Of a stretch of 64,000 bases of DNA, positions 1-10,836 are shown in pieces. The stretch comes from Porodaedalea pini. Its lineage: Eukaryota; Basidiomycota; Agaricomycetes; Hymenochaetales; Hymenochaetaceae. The DNA lies in contig NBAY01000048.1 in the NCBI GenBank assembly GCA_002794775.1, positions 248,001 through 312,000 of the forward strand, written 5' to 3'. A program made the translations under genes and the position numbers. How positions within the stretch are numbered: position 1 is the stretch's first letter; the number at the start of each line of letters is the position of its first letter. The notes beneath the pieces were generated by a model that was not told the DNA's origin, did no database searches, and saw only the letters and a program-made list of their open reading frames with translations.

Positions 1-1149
1 CGCGCCCTACTTCTCCTCAGCAGCCAAAAGTTTTTCCTCGCAACTTGCTCGATTGGTGCAGGTATAGGTGCGGTTCATGATTCCCGGGGATAGCTTCGGC
101 ATACTGAACAGAAAATATATGGTTGTCAGCCCTTACATTTGAGCTATTCGCGGTGGACTTGTTGATGGCAAATCTTTCGGAGGCGAAAGTAATGGTAGGT
201 GGACTAGCGCCATTTGGGAATGGATGCTGTTGACGTAACATCGTACTTAGATATGCGTAGGCCTCGCAACATCGTTTGCGGCAGCCTGCGATCTGGTATC
301 CACCGCGGCGATGTGCTATTTCCTAGCTTCCTACCGATCAGCGTGCAAAGAGTTGGTATTCTTCTTGCTCGATGCTAAGCCTGAATGCTAATTGTGCTAT
401 ATCTTCACATCTATGAAGGACGAATACACTCTTGAAGACACTCCTTTTCTTCACCGTGAATCGTGGGGTATTGGCCGCTGTTGCGCAAATCGGGTATCTT
501 GCAATGTTCGTGGCTTATCCTTCAAGAGTCTACTGGTAAGTCAAGCAAGCTTCTTGAAAGGTATCCAAATCATGACTTCAAACTCTAGGATGCCGTTCCA
601 TCTGAGCCTAAGCAAGTTGCATGTGAACACCCTATGTGAGTAATCTCGGGCCTGTACCGATGAACTGCGCTGACCTTTTCTTGCAGTGGCCATGTCAGAG
701 CCGTTCCTCAACTTCGGCAGAGTTACCGTTGCTAACATTCACCTTGCGATCTAGGCTCAATTCGCGTGCAGCACTCCGCGCTAGAGCAAATGCCACAAAA
801 CTCGAGATCTCGACGGAATTCGCATCGGCGGGCAATAACTCTCCGAACTCTCCAAGCCCGTGCACGCCATCTAAGAGGCAGAGTGCAGGTTTTGCCACGT
901 TTGAGCTCGTTGATCTTCCGAGGGACCGAGTTTGTCTTGTTTTACTTTGTTTTTGCTACGAGCCAGTGTTTTAACTAACACCTCTTGTCCGTTCTGCAGA
1001 AGCGGCCGAGCGTAATATTTTCAAATATACGCAAGCCGCATCCTGACATTGAAGAAGAAATCGGTGGATCTGAGGTGGATGTTAGCGCGTATGGAAAGCC
1101 CAGCTCCATGCTCTACACTGGCGGCGCCGAGCCGATCACCTTCGCCTGA
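1..1149 (+). CDS. DUF6534-domain membrane protein, 3' part (runs off left edge)
   Basis: Partial gene; hand-spliced join(<1..61,112..198,261..351,419..535,589..635,687..693,755..929,1000..1149), in frame to TGA at 1147-1149. The DUF6534 family is a multi-pass membrane protein family abundant in mushrooms and of unknown function. Seen here: the hydrophobic segment FAAACDLVSTAAMCYFLAS, then KETNTLLKTLLFFTVNRGVL, the helix ending FVAYPSRVYW, the family hallmark SKLHVNTLLAMLNSR, and a polar cytoplasm-like tail ending GGAEPITFA. The N-terminal helices lie outside the window. Exon 687-693 is only 7 nt long and is needed to restore the hallmark; the second DUF6534 gene at 10.8 kb has the same micro-exon. 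Family assignment is from recalled family patterns. The first exon/intron junctions (61/112 and 198/261) are the least certain. Confidence 0.8.
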
Positions 1150-2345
1150 CTATTGTGACAATCATCTGGTCCCGGCTCATTATCTACGGCAATATCAAAG
1201 CGCCTATGATTTATCGTCATTCGGCCTAGACCAAAGTCGACACTACTATGTTGTGCATGTGCACTGTTATACTGTACTTTGATGTAATTTCGCTTTTCAA
1301 TAAGTATTCTATGAGTTCATTTGAACCAGAGCGAAGTTGTCGTCTTCGTCTAAAGCTCTGACAGAAGCCATTGGCTGTGTCGCAAAAATTTGATTCGAAA
1401 GCCTTGAAACCCAGCACGGCTCGTCAGATCCAACTTAGAGTGGCCGGCCTTCATAACTCTTATTGATACCTATGTCTGTAAGTGCGCACTATTAGGAGCC
1501 AAATTAAGTCGTATCAGTATCATTTACAGCACCAGTATCTTATGGCTCGCTTCAATTTCTTTAGGCATTTCTCGAAGATAACATGAAGGGCTCTTCCTCA
1601 TCCAACTCCCAGTCCAACAGAAATTTTGAAGTAGACGAGACCTGACCCTTGTGGATGATGATATTGTCAACCTTCACAGACATTCTAACAGCTCGATGAG
1701 AAAGACTTAGTTATATATATATGCTTTATTTGTTAGCCTTCTTCTTTTCGTTTGGGATGCGACTCATGCGAGCGTGAAGATTAGAGTTCAAAAGTAGTGG
1801 AACGCGCCGCGTCGCGCGACTGATGCACTCTTATTCTTACTACCATCATCCCCATTGTGGGAAAGTCGCTCTGAGACCTTGTCCCGTTGACGACGAGCGA
1901 TCCTTCCATGCATTCACGTCGAACCTCCCTTCGCTTTAATCGTGTCCTTGACCGCATTGCATCTATGGTCTTGGATCTTAGATCGTCATTGGTGTCACCT
2001 CTGTGCCACCCCATCACTTTTTATTGCCCTCCGCCCTGTCGCTGACACCATAGCCACCGCCGGGCGAGGAATCCCACATCTACGAGTCCCGCCATGCCTC
2101 CTGCCATTGGTGGGCAATCACCAGCGCTGCTCTCACCGGCCTCATCAGTTGAGATCCTCATTACACCAGGGGTTGCCATTGAGTCCCCTCCGAATCCTCC
2201 TGAAAGGAAATTTTCACACATTCGGAAATGTTGATCGAAGCAGATCATCGTCAATCATACACGTGGCACCGTGGTCACCTGATCTTGACGGATACTTGCC
2301 CAGGCAAAAATCTGTCAGTCACAGTCACGCTACACCGTCACACCT
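1150..2345. other. intergenic, no supported gene
   Basis: The 3' flank of the first DUF6534 gene, then about 1.1 kb in which only short, unconvincing reading frames occur on both strands. I recognise no RNA gene, repeat or promoter here. Confidence 0.5.
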
Positions 2346-2349
2346 TGTG

Positions 2350-2999
2350 ACATGGCACGTAAACGTCAAGAAAGCAAAGGACACCCCATGGAGGTTGACC
2401 CCCAATGCACCAAGTGCATGCTACTACAGAACGTAGCACAGAAGGTCCCAGAACTCCTGAAGACAATAGGATTAATGGACCAGGATGTCACATTATGAGC
2501 ACACAAGTGGGAAGGCCAATCCCCATACTTTGAAACAGGACAGGCAATCTACTATCAAGATGCCAAGACATATAAAGTCCATATCAGTAAAGAAGAACGT
2601 GGCATGGAGAACTACAAATGGGATACAGTCATCCAATACAATAAGGAACCACACGAAGAATGCAGGAACTGCAAGATGATGATATGAATACCTACCCCAA
2701 GTCCAGTACAAGGGAATGATGTACCAATACACATAACGACAGCACTCAAGCACTGTTGGGCATACCTCAGGGACATAAAGCATCAAGGCACGATTACGCT
2801 ATACGAATTTGAGCACGTGTCAGGAAGACGAACATTCAAGATCACTCTAGCCTTAGGAGTACATGACCCACCATTCACAATGGAGACATGTCTCGGCGGA
2901 GCAGCCCTATCACTGAATGGACCTGACACTGAATGGCGAGCCAAGAATAACCCATGGATCCACATGGTTATCCCCAATGGATTTGAATGGGAAGAATGA
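2350..2999 (+). pseudogene. decayed ORF of retroelement type, two in-frame TGA stops
   Basis: One reading frame stays open from ATG 2350 (MARKRQESKGHPMEVDPQ) to TGA 2997-2999 except for TGA at 2496-2498 and at 2685-2687. The text has a protein-like composition in all three segments, with CTKC and CRNC pairs that could be zinc-binding, and it ends NPWIHMVIPNGFEWEE. I do not recognise the family. It is followed after about 130 bp by an AT-rich, LTR-like stretch with a TATA box, so a fossil of the 3' part of an LTR retrotransposon is my best guess. A gag remnant or an accessory ORF are both possible. Confidence 0.45.
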
Positions 3000-3129
3000 C
3001 CACCCGAACGCAGCAATGCAACCCGATAGGCTATGCAGTGCCACAACCGAGGAAGACACTTCAAGAAGTAGGGAAGTAAAGCCCCGATATAGAAGCACAC
3101 GGGAGAAGCAGGAAGTTAATTAAACCGAA

Positions 3130-3780
3130 GCATGTGGAGAACGCGGGAGCCTGACTACCAAATTAGTCTGCTCACACTTCAGCACGCATGTGCAGACATC
3201 ACGTGACTCACACCCGCAGTCCAAATTGCAGAATGAAAGCAAACCGTTGGATAGAGTACATGTGCATACATCCCCATCACAGCAGCCAAGTGCTGTGGCC
3301 ACCTGAAACATAGGAAGAAGACGGAAGGGCATCTGGTTGGACAGAACATAAAGAAATTAGAAATTCAGTAGGCTATATAAGGCCGAGTAACTAGCACCCC
3401 AGATCCCCATTCTCTATCACTTTCAGAAGGTTACAGAACACTGCTACTTCTTACCCCTACCTCTACATCTATAACTACCACCGTGTAATATCCTCCTTGG
3501 TTGAATAACGAGTCCGCCCCCTACTGGGTTAAGGATTTGTCCCAAGTTGAATAAAGATTGACTTTGATTGAGTAGACCCTCGGCTATGCCACGCTTAGAA
3601 GGTTCCTCTCCTTGTCCACAGAACCAAGTCTGGTTGAGTGCATCTCGGCTACGCCAAGCCTTGCAGTTTGCCTCCTAGACAACATCGCAGCATAACTGAA
3701 CGTCTCTCGACCCTCTAGGGCATTACCTCCCCTATCTGCTGTAACTAAGTGCTTTCAATACCAACCTCAGGTTCCACCTG
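3130..3780 (+). repeat. putative LTR or LTR remnant (boundaries uncertain)
   Basis: The block starts near TGTGGAGAACGCGGG. It contains a TATA-like box (CTATATAAGGCC, about 3373), a tract of C/T-rich leader sequence, and an AATAAA-like signal (TTGAATAAAGATTG, about 3550). It lies directly downstream of a decayed coding region, as a 3' LTR would. No second copy occurs in the window, so neither ends nor target duplication can be proven. Confidence 0.3.
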
Positions 3781-3805
3781 ATAAGGGCAGCGAAGGAGAA
3801 GCTGG

Positions 3806-4392
3806 TTGCGGGATCGGTCGAAGATAAGTAAAGTTGTCTCGGTAACACACCACTCAGAGGACCATACAGTCTGGAAGGCAACACCTTCGTGGTTAAAGAA
3901 TTGGAATATTCGCCTGACCCTAATACCTCCTCACATACCCATGCTGGTCAACTCGCAAGCCAGCCTCATTTACTCATTGGCCAAATGGTACCGACAAATT
4001 GCTCTTTCATCGACCCTCAACCCCCAGGCCCCATCCTTTCAGCCTGCTGTGGCACTTGAGACCGAACTTGCCTTTTACGCTCGCCGCCCGCCGGCTATTT
4101 CCATTTTGAATTATGACGCCATACATAACATCACGTACATATGCCTCCCTCCCTTTTTCAAAGCTGTCAACCCATATGACTTCCTTTATGACAATCTTTT
4201 TGAAACAGAGGATATTATTTCTCTCTTTCCTCTTGAATGGTATATACATATTACACGTCCACCCATCCATCGTCGCTACTTACATAGCTTTTAAACTTTA
4301 CACGCCCTGACATGGGCAGTCACGCATTCTTACCAGTTTTTTTTTCCATCCCTCCTTTTTTTTTCCTTTTTTTGTCGCTAGTAGTGTTGTAG
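3806..4392. other. no supported gene; one unconvincing 162-codon frame
   Basis: A plus-strand frame at 3806-4294 is open for 162 codons. It shows no domain, no intron logic and no recognisable motif, and it lies between the LTR-like stretch and a TIR element. I treat it as non-coding or element debris. Confidence 0.3.
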
Positions 4393-4400
4393 TGCAGAGT

Positions 4401-5137
4401 TAGGGACTACAGTGGTATCCGTCCGCACTTATCCACATCCGCACCGCGGATGGCTATCCACGGATGAAATTCCCATAGATACCACGGTTTTTGCAGATGA
4501 ACTGCGACACTCTGCCAATGTTCGATCCCTGCTCAGGCAACAAATTTTGAGAGTAATAAAAGTCATTCACAATGTTCATTTTTGCCAATTCATAGTCAGA
4601 CTGAATAATTAAAACACACAATGTGACCATTAACTGTTTACTATTAATTCTAAAGGATGAATTAGGTATGAAAGATAAATGTACATGGAAATGATAAAAG
4701 AGGTATGAGAAAATTTACCACAGAGGTGTGAGCATGAGACTTCTGTGTTCTGAATGTATACCATCACATTACTGTGCCACATAAAAGGTAACTTGGTGAC
4801 AGTGGAACATGGGAGTTGAAGGACCTGGTGTGACAGGCACTGTGGGATAGAAAACCCCCTTTATATGAGTGTTGAAAGGGCATGAAGGAGATGTTTGAAA
4901 CATAGAATATAAATTTATAACAGGGTAGATATATCCTTTGATGATTATGAGATGAAAATATTAATGCTAAGGAGTGTGGACAGTGAGTGATACTGTGACA
5001 CAGCATAATGCACAAAGTGACGCGCCCATCCGCAAAAACCGTGGTATCCGTGGGAATTTCATCCGCGGATGTGGCATCCGTGGGAACGTCCATCCGCGGT
5101 GCGGTGCCGCGGATAGGGCCATCCACTGTAGTCCCTA
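4401..5137. mobile_element. MITE-A copy 1: 737-bp non-autonomous TIR element, 8-bp duplication
   Basis: The ends are inverted repeats. The left begins TAGGGACTACAGTGG and the right ends with its exact complement. Imperfect inverted similarity continues for about 100 bp, with runs such as GCACCGCGGATGG and GAAATTCCCA. Perfect 8-bp direct repeats TGCAGAGT flank it (4393-4400 and 5138-5145). The interior has no convincing ORF. An 8-bp duplication and short TIRs fit a hAT-type non-autonomous element; the superfamily is inferred. A related 161-bp element lies at 8966-9126. Confidence 0.85.
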
Positions 5138-5320
5138 TGCAGAGTAGTGCAATATTACAAAGACTGATGCACGTGATCGCGAGCGTTTCTGCCAGATTCG
5201 CTCCGCTCAACGAGTCCCAACAGTCAAGGCTCTCTTTGCAAATATTCAAACGAAAAGACTTCATGTCTGCAAAGGTACGTCAACTGTTCCCCATATAGAA
5301 ACCGTATGAAAATATAACTG

Positions 5321-6393
5321 ATGAAGATATCAAAGCGATTCGCAGGGCAAGCTTTTTGCAACTCAAGATGTTGGCACGGGCCCAGCGTTTCCCAAGCAGC
5401 ACGTATACGCAAGTCACGACTCTCAACAGTATCTTCAGCAACTTCGTCTGTCAATCAAGAGGAAATTCAGTTCTTTTCACGACTATCATCTCAGTGGTGG
5501 GATGAAACAGGCGAGTTTGGGCTGTTGCACAAGATGAACCCAGTGCGGGTACAATTCATACGAGACAAGCTTCTTGAGAGCGCACGCGACGATGGACTCG
5601 ATGCCGAAGGCGACAGAAAACTCAGCGGAAAGATTCTGGATGGACTTGACATTCTGGATGTTGGCTGCGGAGGAGGGCTGTTGTCTGAGGTGAGCAAAGT
5701 CCGGTTTTGTGAGGTGCATCCTGAGTTAACAGCAAGCAAAGAGCCTAGCACGGCTGGGAGCAAGGACTTTAGGTGTCGACGCATCGTCTTCAAACATTGC
5801 TATTGCGTCTCTCCATGCATCGCAAGACCCTGCCTTAAGTAAGTCGGCTCGGTCCGCTCTCGCCTATCGGAATACGTCAGCAGAGGAACTCGTCGGCGAG
5901 GCCACACGCTTCGATGTCGTGTGCTCAATGGAAGTTTTGGAGCACGTTGATAATCCGGCAGCGTTCATCCGGTCCTGTGCTGACTTAGTGAAGGTACATT
6001 GTTCGTACATGCTTCACTTTGTTACAAGGCTAAACGATACCTCAGCCTGGCGGGCATCTCTTCGTTTCGACAGTCTCACGCACCCCACTCGCGTACTTCC
6101 TCACCATTTTCGCTGCGGAGAAGCTGCTTCGCCTCGTCGAACGCGGCACACATTCTTATGACAAGTACGTCAAGCCATCTGAGCTCGTTGATTTCTTTCG
6201 GAGGCCGTTGGGAGACACCGAACGACCGTGGATATCAAATCTGCATGGTGGCGTGCCGCCGCGCCGTGAAGCGGAGGTACGCGGAGTAGCTTTCTTACCA
6301 TGGAAGGGCTCTTGGGAGCTGGCTCCGCGTGGCGCGTTTGGATCAACAGAATGCAACTATTTATTCTGGATACGGAAGCCGCTACCTGCCTGA
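5321..6393 (+). CDS. COQ3: ubiquinone biosynthesis O-methyltransferase, mitochondrial
   Basis: join(5321..5689,5733..5993,6046..6393), 325 aa, all junctions GT-AG. COQ3 uses S-adenosylmethionine for the two O-methylations of the ubiquinone head group on the matrix side of the inner mitochondrial membrane. The first about 45 residues are rich in Arg and Ser and poor in acidic residues, as in a mitochondrial presequence. The UbiG/COQ3 signature WWDETGEFGLLHKMNPVR follows at about residues 59-76. SAM-binding motif I is LDVGCGGGLL at about 112-121, then LGVDASSSNIAIA, the acidic-loop motif FDVVCSMEVLEHV, and the C-terminal STVSRTPLAYF block. The protein ends NYLFWIRKPLPA. No frame damage is seen; a normal single-copy housekeeping gene is likely. 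Confidence 0.93.
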
Positions 6394-7008
6394 TCCACAT
6401 GACGAAGTCGGAAGTCCACTGGTCAGTAACTCACTCACCGCAACTCGGAAATGTAGTTTGATGCGTATACATATTTTAGTACTCGGTACAAATCGCGTGC
6501 GTAAGCTTAAGGTGACGCTCACAATTTATAAATATGACTGACCATAAAAGGTATAGTAGAACTTTCATTTTTGTCCACCCTGCATTTTCTACTTCGAAGT
6601 GAGTTTATTGTGTATTGTTGCTATCTGCATGGCTGGTCTGATCCCTCGTCTGTAAGTCCTATCCACCAATGGTTGAGGAAGAACAGCGTGCTTCGGCAGC
6701 TCCATTACGGGACTACCGCTCCATTATCTTTGATGCGCTTACGAGCCAGTATGATGGCTATCTTCAGCTGATCGAGAAGCCAGGCCATCGCTTGGAAAGA
6801 AGATTATCCTCTGGCGTCTTTCCCCGCACACGTGTATTGCAGCTTACATGTGAATGCGGTTTGCAGTGCGAAGTCGGCTTGCTTCTCCCTTCCTTACCCG
6901 TTATCACGTCCGCAAACACTACATGAACATCCTACACCTATATAAGTATTAACCGCACTGAGAGGTGAGCCTCATTGACCTGCGACTTCCGTCCTCTCAA
7001 GCCTTACT
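6394..7008. other. intergenic between COQ3 and the MFS gene
   Basis: Short frames only. The last 100 bp hold a TATA-like CCTATATAAG (about 6937), roughly 70 bp before the transporter ATG, which could serve as its core promoter. Confidence 0.4.
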
Positions 7009-9536
7009 ATGAGCGAGAAAAAGCAGACACACGAGCATGTTGACGTAAACATATCCAACGAGAAGCGAGATGTCGAAGATGCTCGCGCAGGGGCTGAGGC
7101 TGATGGCGAGGCACTTGACAAGCCTTTGTCGGTCGGTCTCGAGGAGCGTGAGCTGGTCAGGAAATTAGACTGGCGAATCCTTCCTATCGCCTGTGCAATG
7201 TACCTTTTTGCATGTGAGTCTATCCTCTAAACAAAAACAAGACTCCTAAGTATGTTAACTTGTTGCAGACTTGGATCGCTCGAACTTGGGGAACGCTCGT
7301 CTGCAAGGCCTGCCTGAGGACGCGCTCGGTGGCGATCCCAGTGGCTTGCTTTTCAGCTGGATCAACTCAATGTTCTTCTTCCCATATGTACGTACCCATC
7401 TGCAGTCCGGATGATCTTATTGAAGCTGGCTCATACTCGCAGATTCTTCTGCAAGTGCCTGCAACTGTCTCGACGAAGCTTTTCCCGCCGCGATTATGGT
7501 TAGGCATTGCGGCTCTTGGCTGGGGTACTTGCTCTACTTTGATGGTGAATCTGCCGTAAATAGCCTCAGCTATGTAGGGTTTCTTACGAGCGATGACAGT
7601 CGACGGGCTTCAATTTTGCTGGCTTAATGGTTACACGCTTTTTCTTAGGTGTCTTCGAGGCCTGCTTCGGACCAGCCATACCACTTTACATGTGTGCGTC
7701 TTGTTCACAGGCATTGGACTGCTTCACCCTTTTTATCTTTCATCTATCGGATATAGCCTACTTCTATACCAAGGAAGAAATGGGCCTCCGTATGGCCTAC
7801 TGGATCGGCTTCGCTGCTGTCGCTGGTGCGTTCGGGGGACTGATCGCCTTTGGCATACAACACGCACATGCAGCTGTCGCGGACTGGAGGCTTCTCTTCA
7901 TCGTTGAGGTTTGTCATTATGCATAGTCAGTCAGATTGGCCGCTTCAAAGGCTAAGACATTGAGGATCTATAGGGAATACCCTCGTTCCTCTTGGGCATC
8001 ATTACCCTGATCTTTCTTCCCAACCGACCAGAAACGACGAGTTTCTTCAACGAAGATGAGCGTAAGCTCGCCGTCGAGCGTATGAATCGTTCAACCAGTT
8101 CGGACAGTGGATTTACCATCAAGAAAGGTGGAGGTTTTGCCTCATTGGAAGTCATGCGCTCACCGACCCATCGGCTTTCTTATTCAGCTCATATCCTGAA
8201 TGCGCTGCAAGACTGGCGGGTAAATAAACTTTCCTTTGAAATCTGATGTTGAACTTATTGACCATATGCTCAGGTATACTGCGGCGGTGTTCTGTATTTT
8301 GGCGCGAATTGTGCGCTCTCTTCTATTTCAGCTTTTCTTCCGACAATCATCGAGACATTTGGATACAGTACGTTAACTCATAATCTCCTTACTCTATATA
8401 CGAACCGACTGGGCGAATTGTTAACCTCTGGTTTGTTGTCTACAGCGAACGCCCACGCGCAACTTCTGAGCGTTCCGCCATACGCTGTCTCTACGGTAGC
8501 TATGGTTCTCACATCCTACGCGTCAGATAGACTACAAAGTCGTGGTATACTCATTTCTGGCGCAAATCTTGTCGGTGCAACCGGATATGCGTAAGTTCGA
8601 CTTCGCAGTGTAACATCCGGCCTCAGCCGCATGTGTTGGCATGCTGAAAGTGACCTATAGAATTCTCCTGGGCGTAGCTGAAAATGAGCACGCCCGTTAT
8701 TTCGCGACCTTCTGCATCACCAGCGGAACGTATACAACCATTGGCCTCGCCATCGCCTGGTGTACGTCTTGCTTCCGCTCTTCTGTCTTCCCATTACTGA
8801 ACTGACAACTGTGTGATGCGCAGACGCTCATAATTTGGGCTCAGAGACGAAGCGTGCTACGGGTATACCTCTTTTCATGGCTATTGGACACTGTGGTAGT
8901 GTGCTTGGCTCGCATATCTATCCTTCAACTGAAGGACCGCGATACACGTGATTGCATTCAATTTGTAGGAACTGCAGTGGTATCCGCAAGAGGGTTAACC
9001 AATCCGTGGGAGTGGGAATTTCAACCGCGGATTGAATAGAAAAACCGCGGTACCACTCAATCCGCGGTCGAAATTCCCACACCCATGGATCGCTTAAGCC
9101 TCTTGCGGATACCACTGCAGTCCCTAAATCATTCAATCATACATGATACTCTATAATGGCGCTGACGAGTGACTTTCAGGAAAGGCTTCGCTTGTAACCA
9201 TCCTTCTCGCTCTTGCAAAATCAGTTTTTTTAAGTGTTCGTTATATAGTGTGCTGCGCGCTGGAAGTGCTCTCGGCCGCCTGTGCATTCATCTTAACCGT
9301 GAGGTTTTAGCCAAACCTGAGTTGTTTCGAGACCTCATTTCTACTTCTTTACGCAGGCGTCATATCGGTACGCAAATCGCCGGCGCAATCGCATCTACGG
9401 TCGTCCTGCTCAGGGTGCGAAGGTCGACACCTCCGAATTGGCTGATAAGGTGAGCACTCTGCTGTCACCATGTTGGATTGGAGAGAAATGATTACATTCA
9501 AAAAAACAGGCTCACGACTTCCGATACATCCCCTGA
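7009..9536 (+). CDS. MFS transporter of the Dal5/anion:cation symporter type
   Basis: join(7009..7213,7270..7387 or 7269..7387 by phase,7443..7544,7600..7693,7757..7908,7974..8219,8274..8367,8446..8590,8661..8761,8824..8947,9180..9193,9249..9298,9357..9449,9510..9536). With exon 2 starting at 7269 the gene gives 521 aa in frame. The family takes up allantoate, vitamins or other organic anions across the plasma membrane; the substrate here is unknown. Seen: a polar acidic N-terminus, KLDWRILPIACAMYLFAYLD and RSNLGNARLQGL (family loop after helix 1), about 12 hydrophobic segments, PNRPETTSFF in the central loop, and the family-type tail NRRRNRIYGRP...DTSELADKAHDFRYIP. Exon 11 is only 14 nt. Intron 10 (8948-9179) hosts MITE-A copy 2 and is about four times longer than its neighbours; splice sites are intact. 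Confidence 0.9.
8966..9126. mobile_element. MITE-A copy 2: 161-bp near-palindromic element in an intron
   Basis: It runs from TAGGAACTGCAGTGG to the inverted complement ending at 9126, and almost the whole unit folds on itself (arm motifs TGGTATCCGCAAGAGG and GAAATT). The sequence matches the terminal parts of MITE-A copy 1. No perfect 8-bp duplication abuts it; ATTCAATT/ATTCAATC lie a few bases off each end, so the exact ends are uncertain. It lies fully inside intron 10 of the MFS gene. Confidence 0.8.
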
Positions 9537-9927
9537 TACACGCTGGAAGGACGCAGTCGTATATGACGGCTGGCTCTCATGAAATGAATTGACGAGCAAC
9601 GTGCCCCGGGAGCTCGTGAGAATTGGTCTCACGCCTCGAAGCTGCCAGGATTATGATTTCAAGTCAATACCATGTTGTATTAGATCTGTATGAACAACGC
9701 TGACACCGTCTACATCAGTGCGTACGCGCTGTAGGATTTCTGACGCGTGACAAGACCATGAGTTTTCTACTATGGCAAGTGAGTTCTTCCGGATAAATGG
9801 AGCCGCGGTCGGTCCATGGTCTAAAGCTAGATCAAAAGTAGTTGAATTAAATGTCTAGTAATGCTACAATGTAAGCCTTATATGACACTTGTATCATCGC
9901 CTTCTCAATTCAGGACGGGCTTGCCGT
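9537..9927. other. 3' flank of the MFS gene
   Basis: About 390 bp of non-coding sequence before MITE-B copy 1. Nothing recognised. Confidence 0.4.
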
Positions 9928-9935
9928 GGGGAGCT

Positions 9936-10558
9936 AGGACCCCCGGCAATCCGAATTGAGGCCTCTTCCGAATCCGGATAACTTTGGCTGATTTTGGAGC
10001 CCGAGGCCTGAGGAAATCCGGATAAGTTTCATCCAAATTGGGTCAAAGGCCTAAGGAAAAATCCGGATAAGTATTGCTCGCAGATCTCCGAGGCCTGAGG
10101 CAATCCGGATAAGGGGACTGACCGTGACCAATGATATTTGACAAAATGACATTGGATTGTGTGAGACAGCATTCCATAAATGGAAATAACTTTATTTGTT
10201 TATTATGCAATAACACAGACAAGCATTCCTGTGTATAAGCATTGGCCAACGTGTCCACCGAGGCCAATGCTTATACACAGGTTCAACTGTATTCTGATTT
10301 CTATTTACTTGTGCAAACTGGATCAAAAGTCGTGCAAAAATTGATTACTTTTCATATATACAGTCTCGGCAAGTCTAGTACTAAATCCGGATAAAATTAC
10401 CCTTTTGGAGGCCTGAGGCCAAAATCCGGACGTTTCCTGTGCAAATACCTGTGAGGCCTGAGGTAATCCGGATAAAACAGGTGTGTGAGCGCCAGAGCCA
10501 ATCCGGATAAAATGTCCCAATCTGGACTCAGGCCTCAATTCGGATTGCCGGGGGTCCT
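9936..10558. mobile_element. MITE-B copy 1: 623-bp TIR element with 8-bp duplication
   Basis: TIRs of about 29 bp start AGGACCCCCGGCAATCCG and are mirrored at the right end. Perfect 8-bp duplication GGGGAGCT at 9928-9935 and 10559-10566. Both sub-terminal regions carry repeated copies of a GAGGCCTGAGG-AATCCGGATAA type motif (about eight copies of ATCCGGAT), all reading the same way on the plus strand. No coding capacity. Copy 2 of the family is at 31380-32075. A hAT-like non-autonomous family is inferred from the 8-bp duplication. Confidence 0.88.
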
Positions 10559-10836
10559 GGGGAGCTGCAGCGAAGGCAATACGCCACGGCCATCGTGCGA
10601 TGCGGCATATCTAAAACTCTATTTAAAAAAAACATCCGTTGTCCACCGGCGTGCTCTCCAGGCTTCTCCAGGCCGCCGTCTCCTTGACCACTTATTCGGC
10701 CGGAATATTCTAAAAGAGTGCTTACGATCGGCTAAATAGACTTAGATCCAACTACAATTTTTAATTCTCTGCCTCCCTGAATTGCGGAACCAAAGGATAT
10801 ATACACTCCCTCGATGACCCTTCGTTCCCCTCTCCG

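Noticed and set aside
3806..4294. 162-codon plus-strand ORF as a gene
   Set aside because: No motif, no family likeness, borders element debris.
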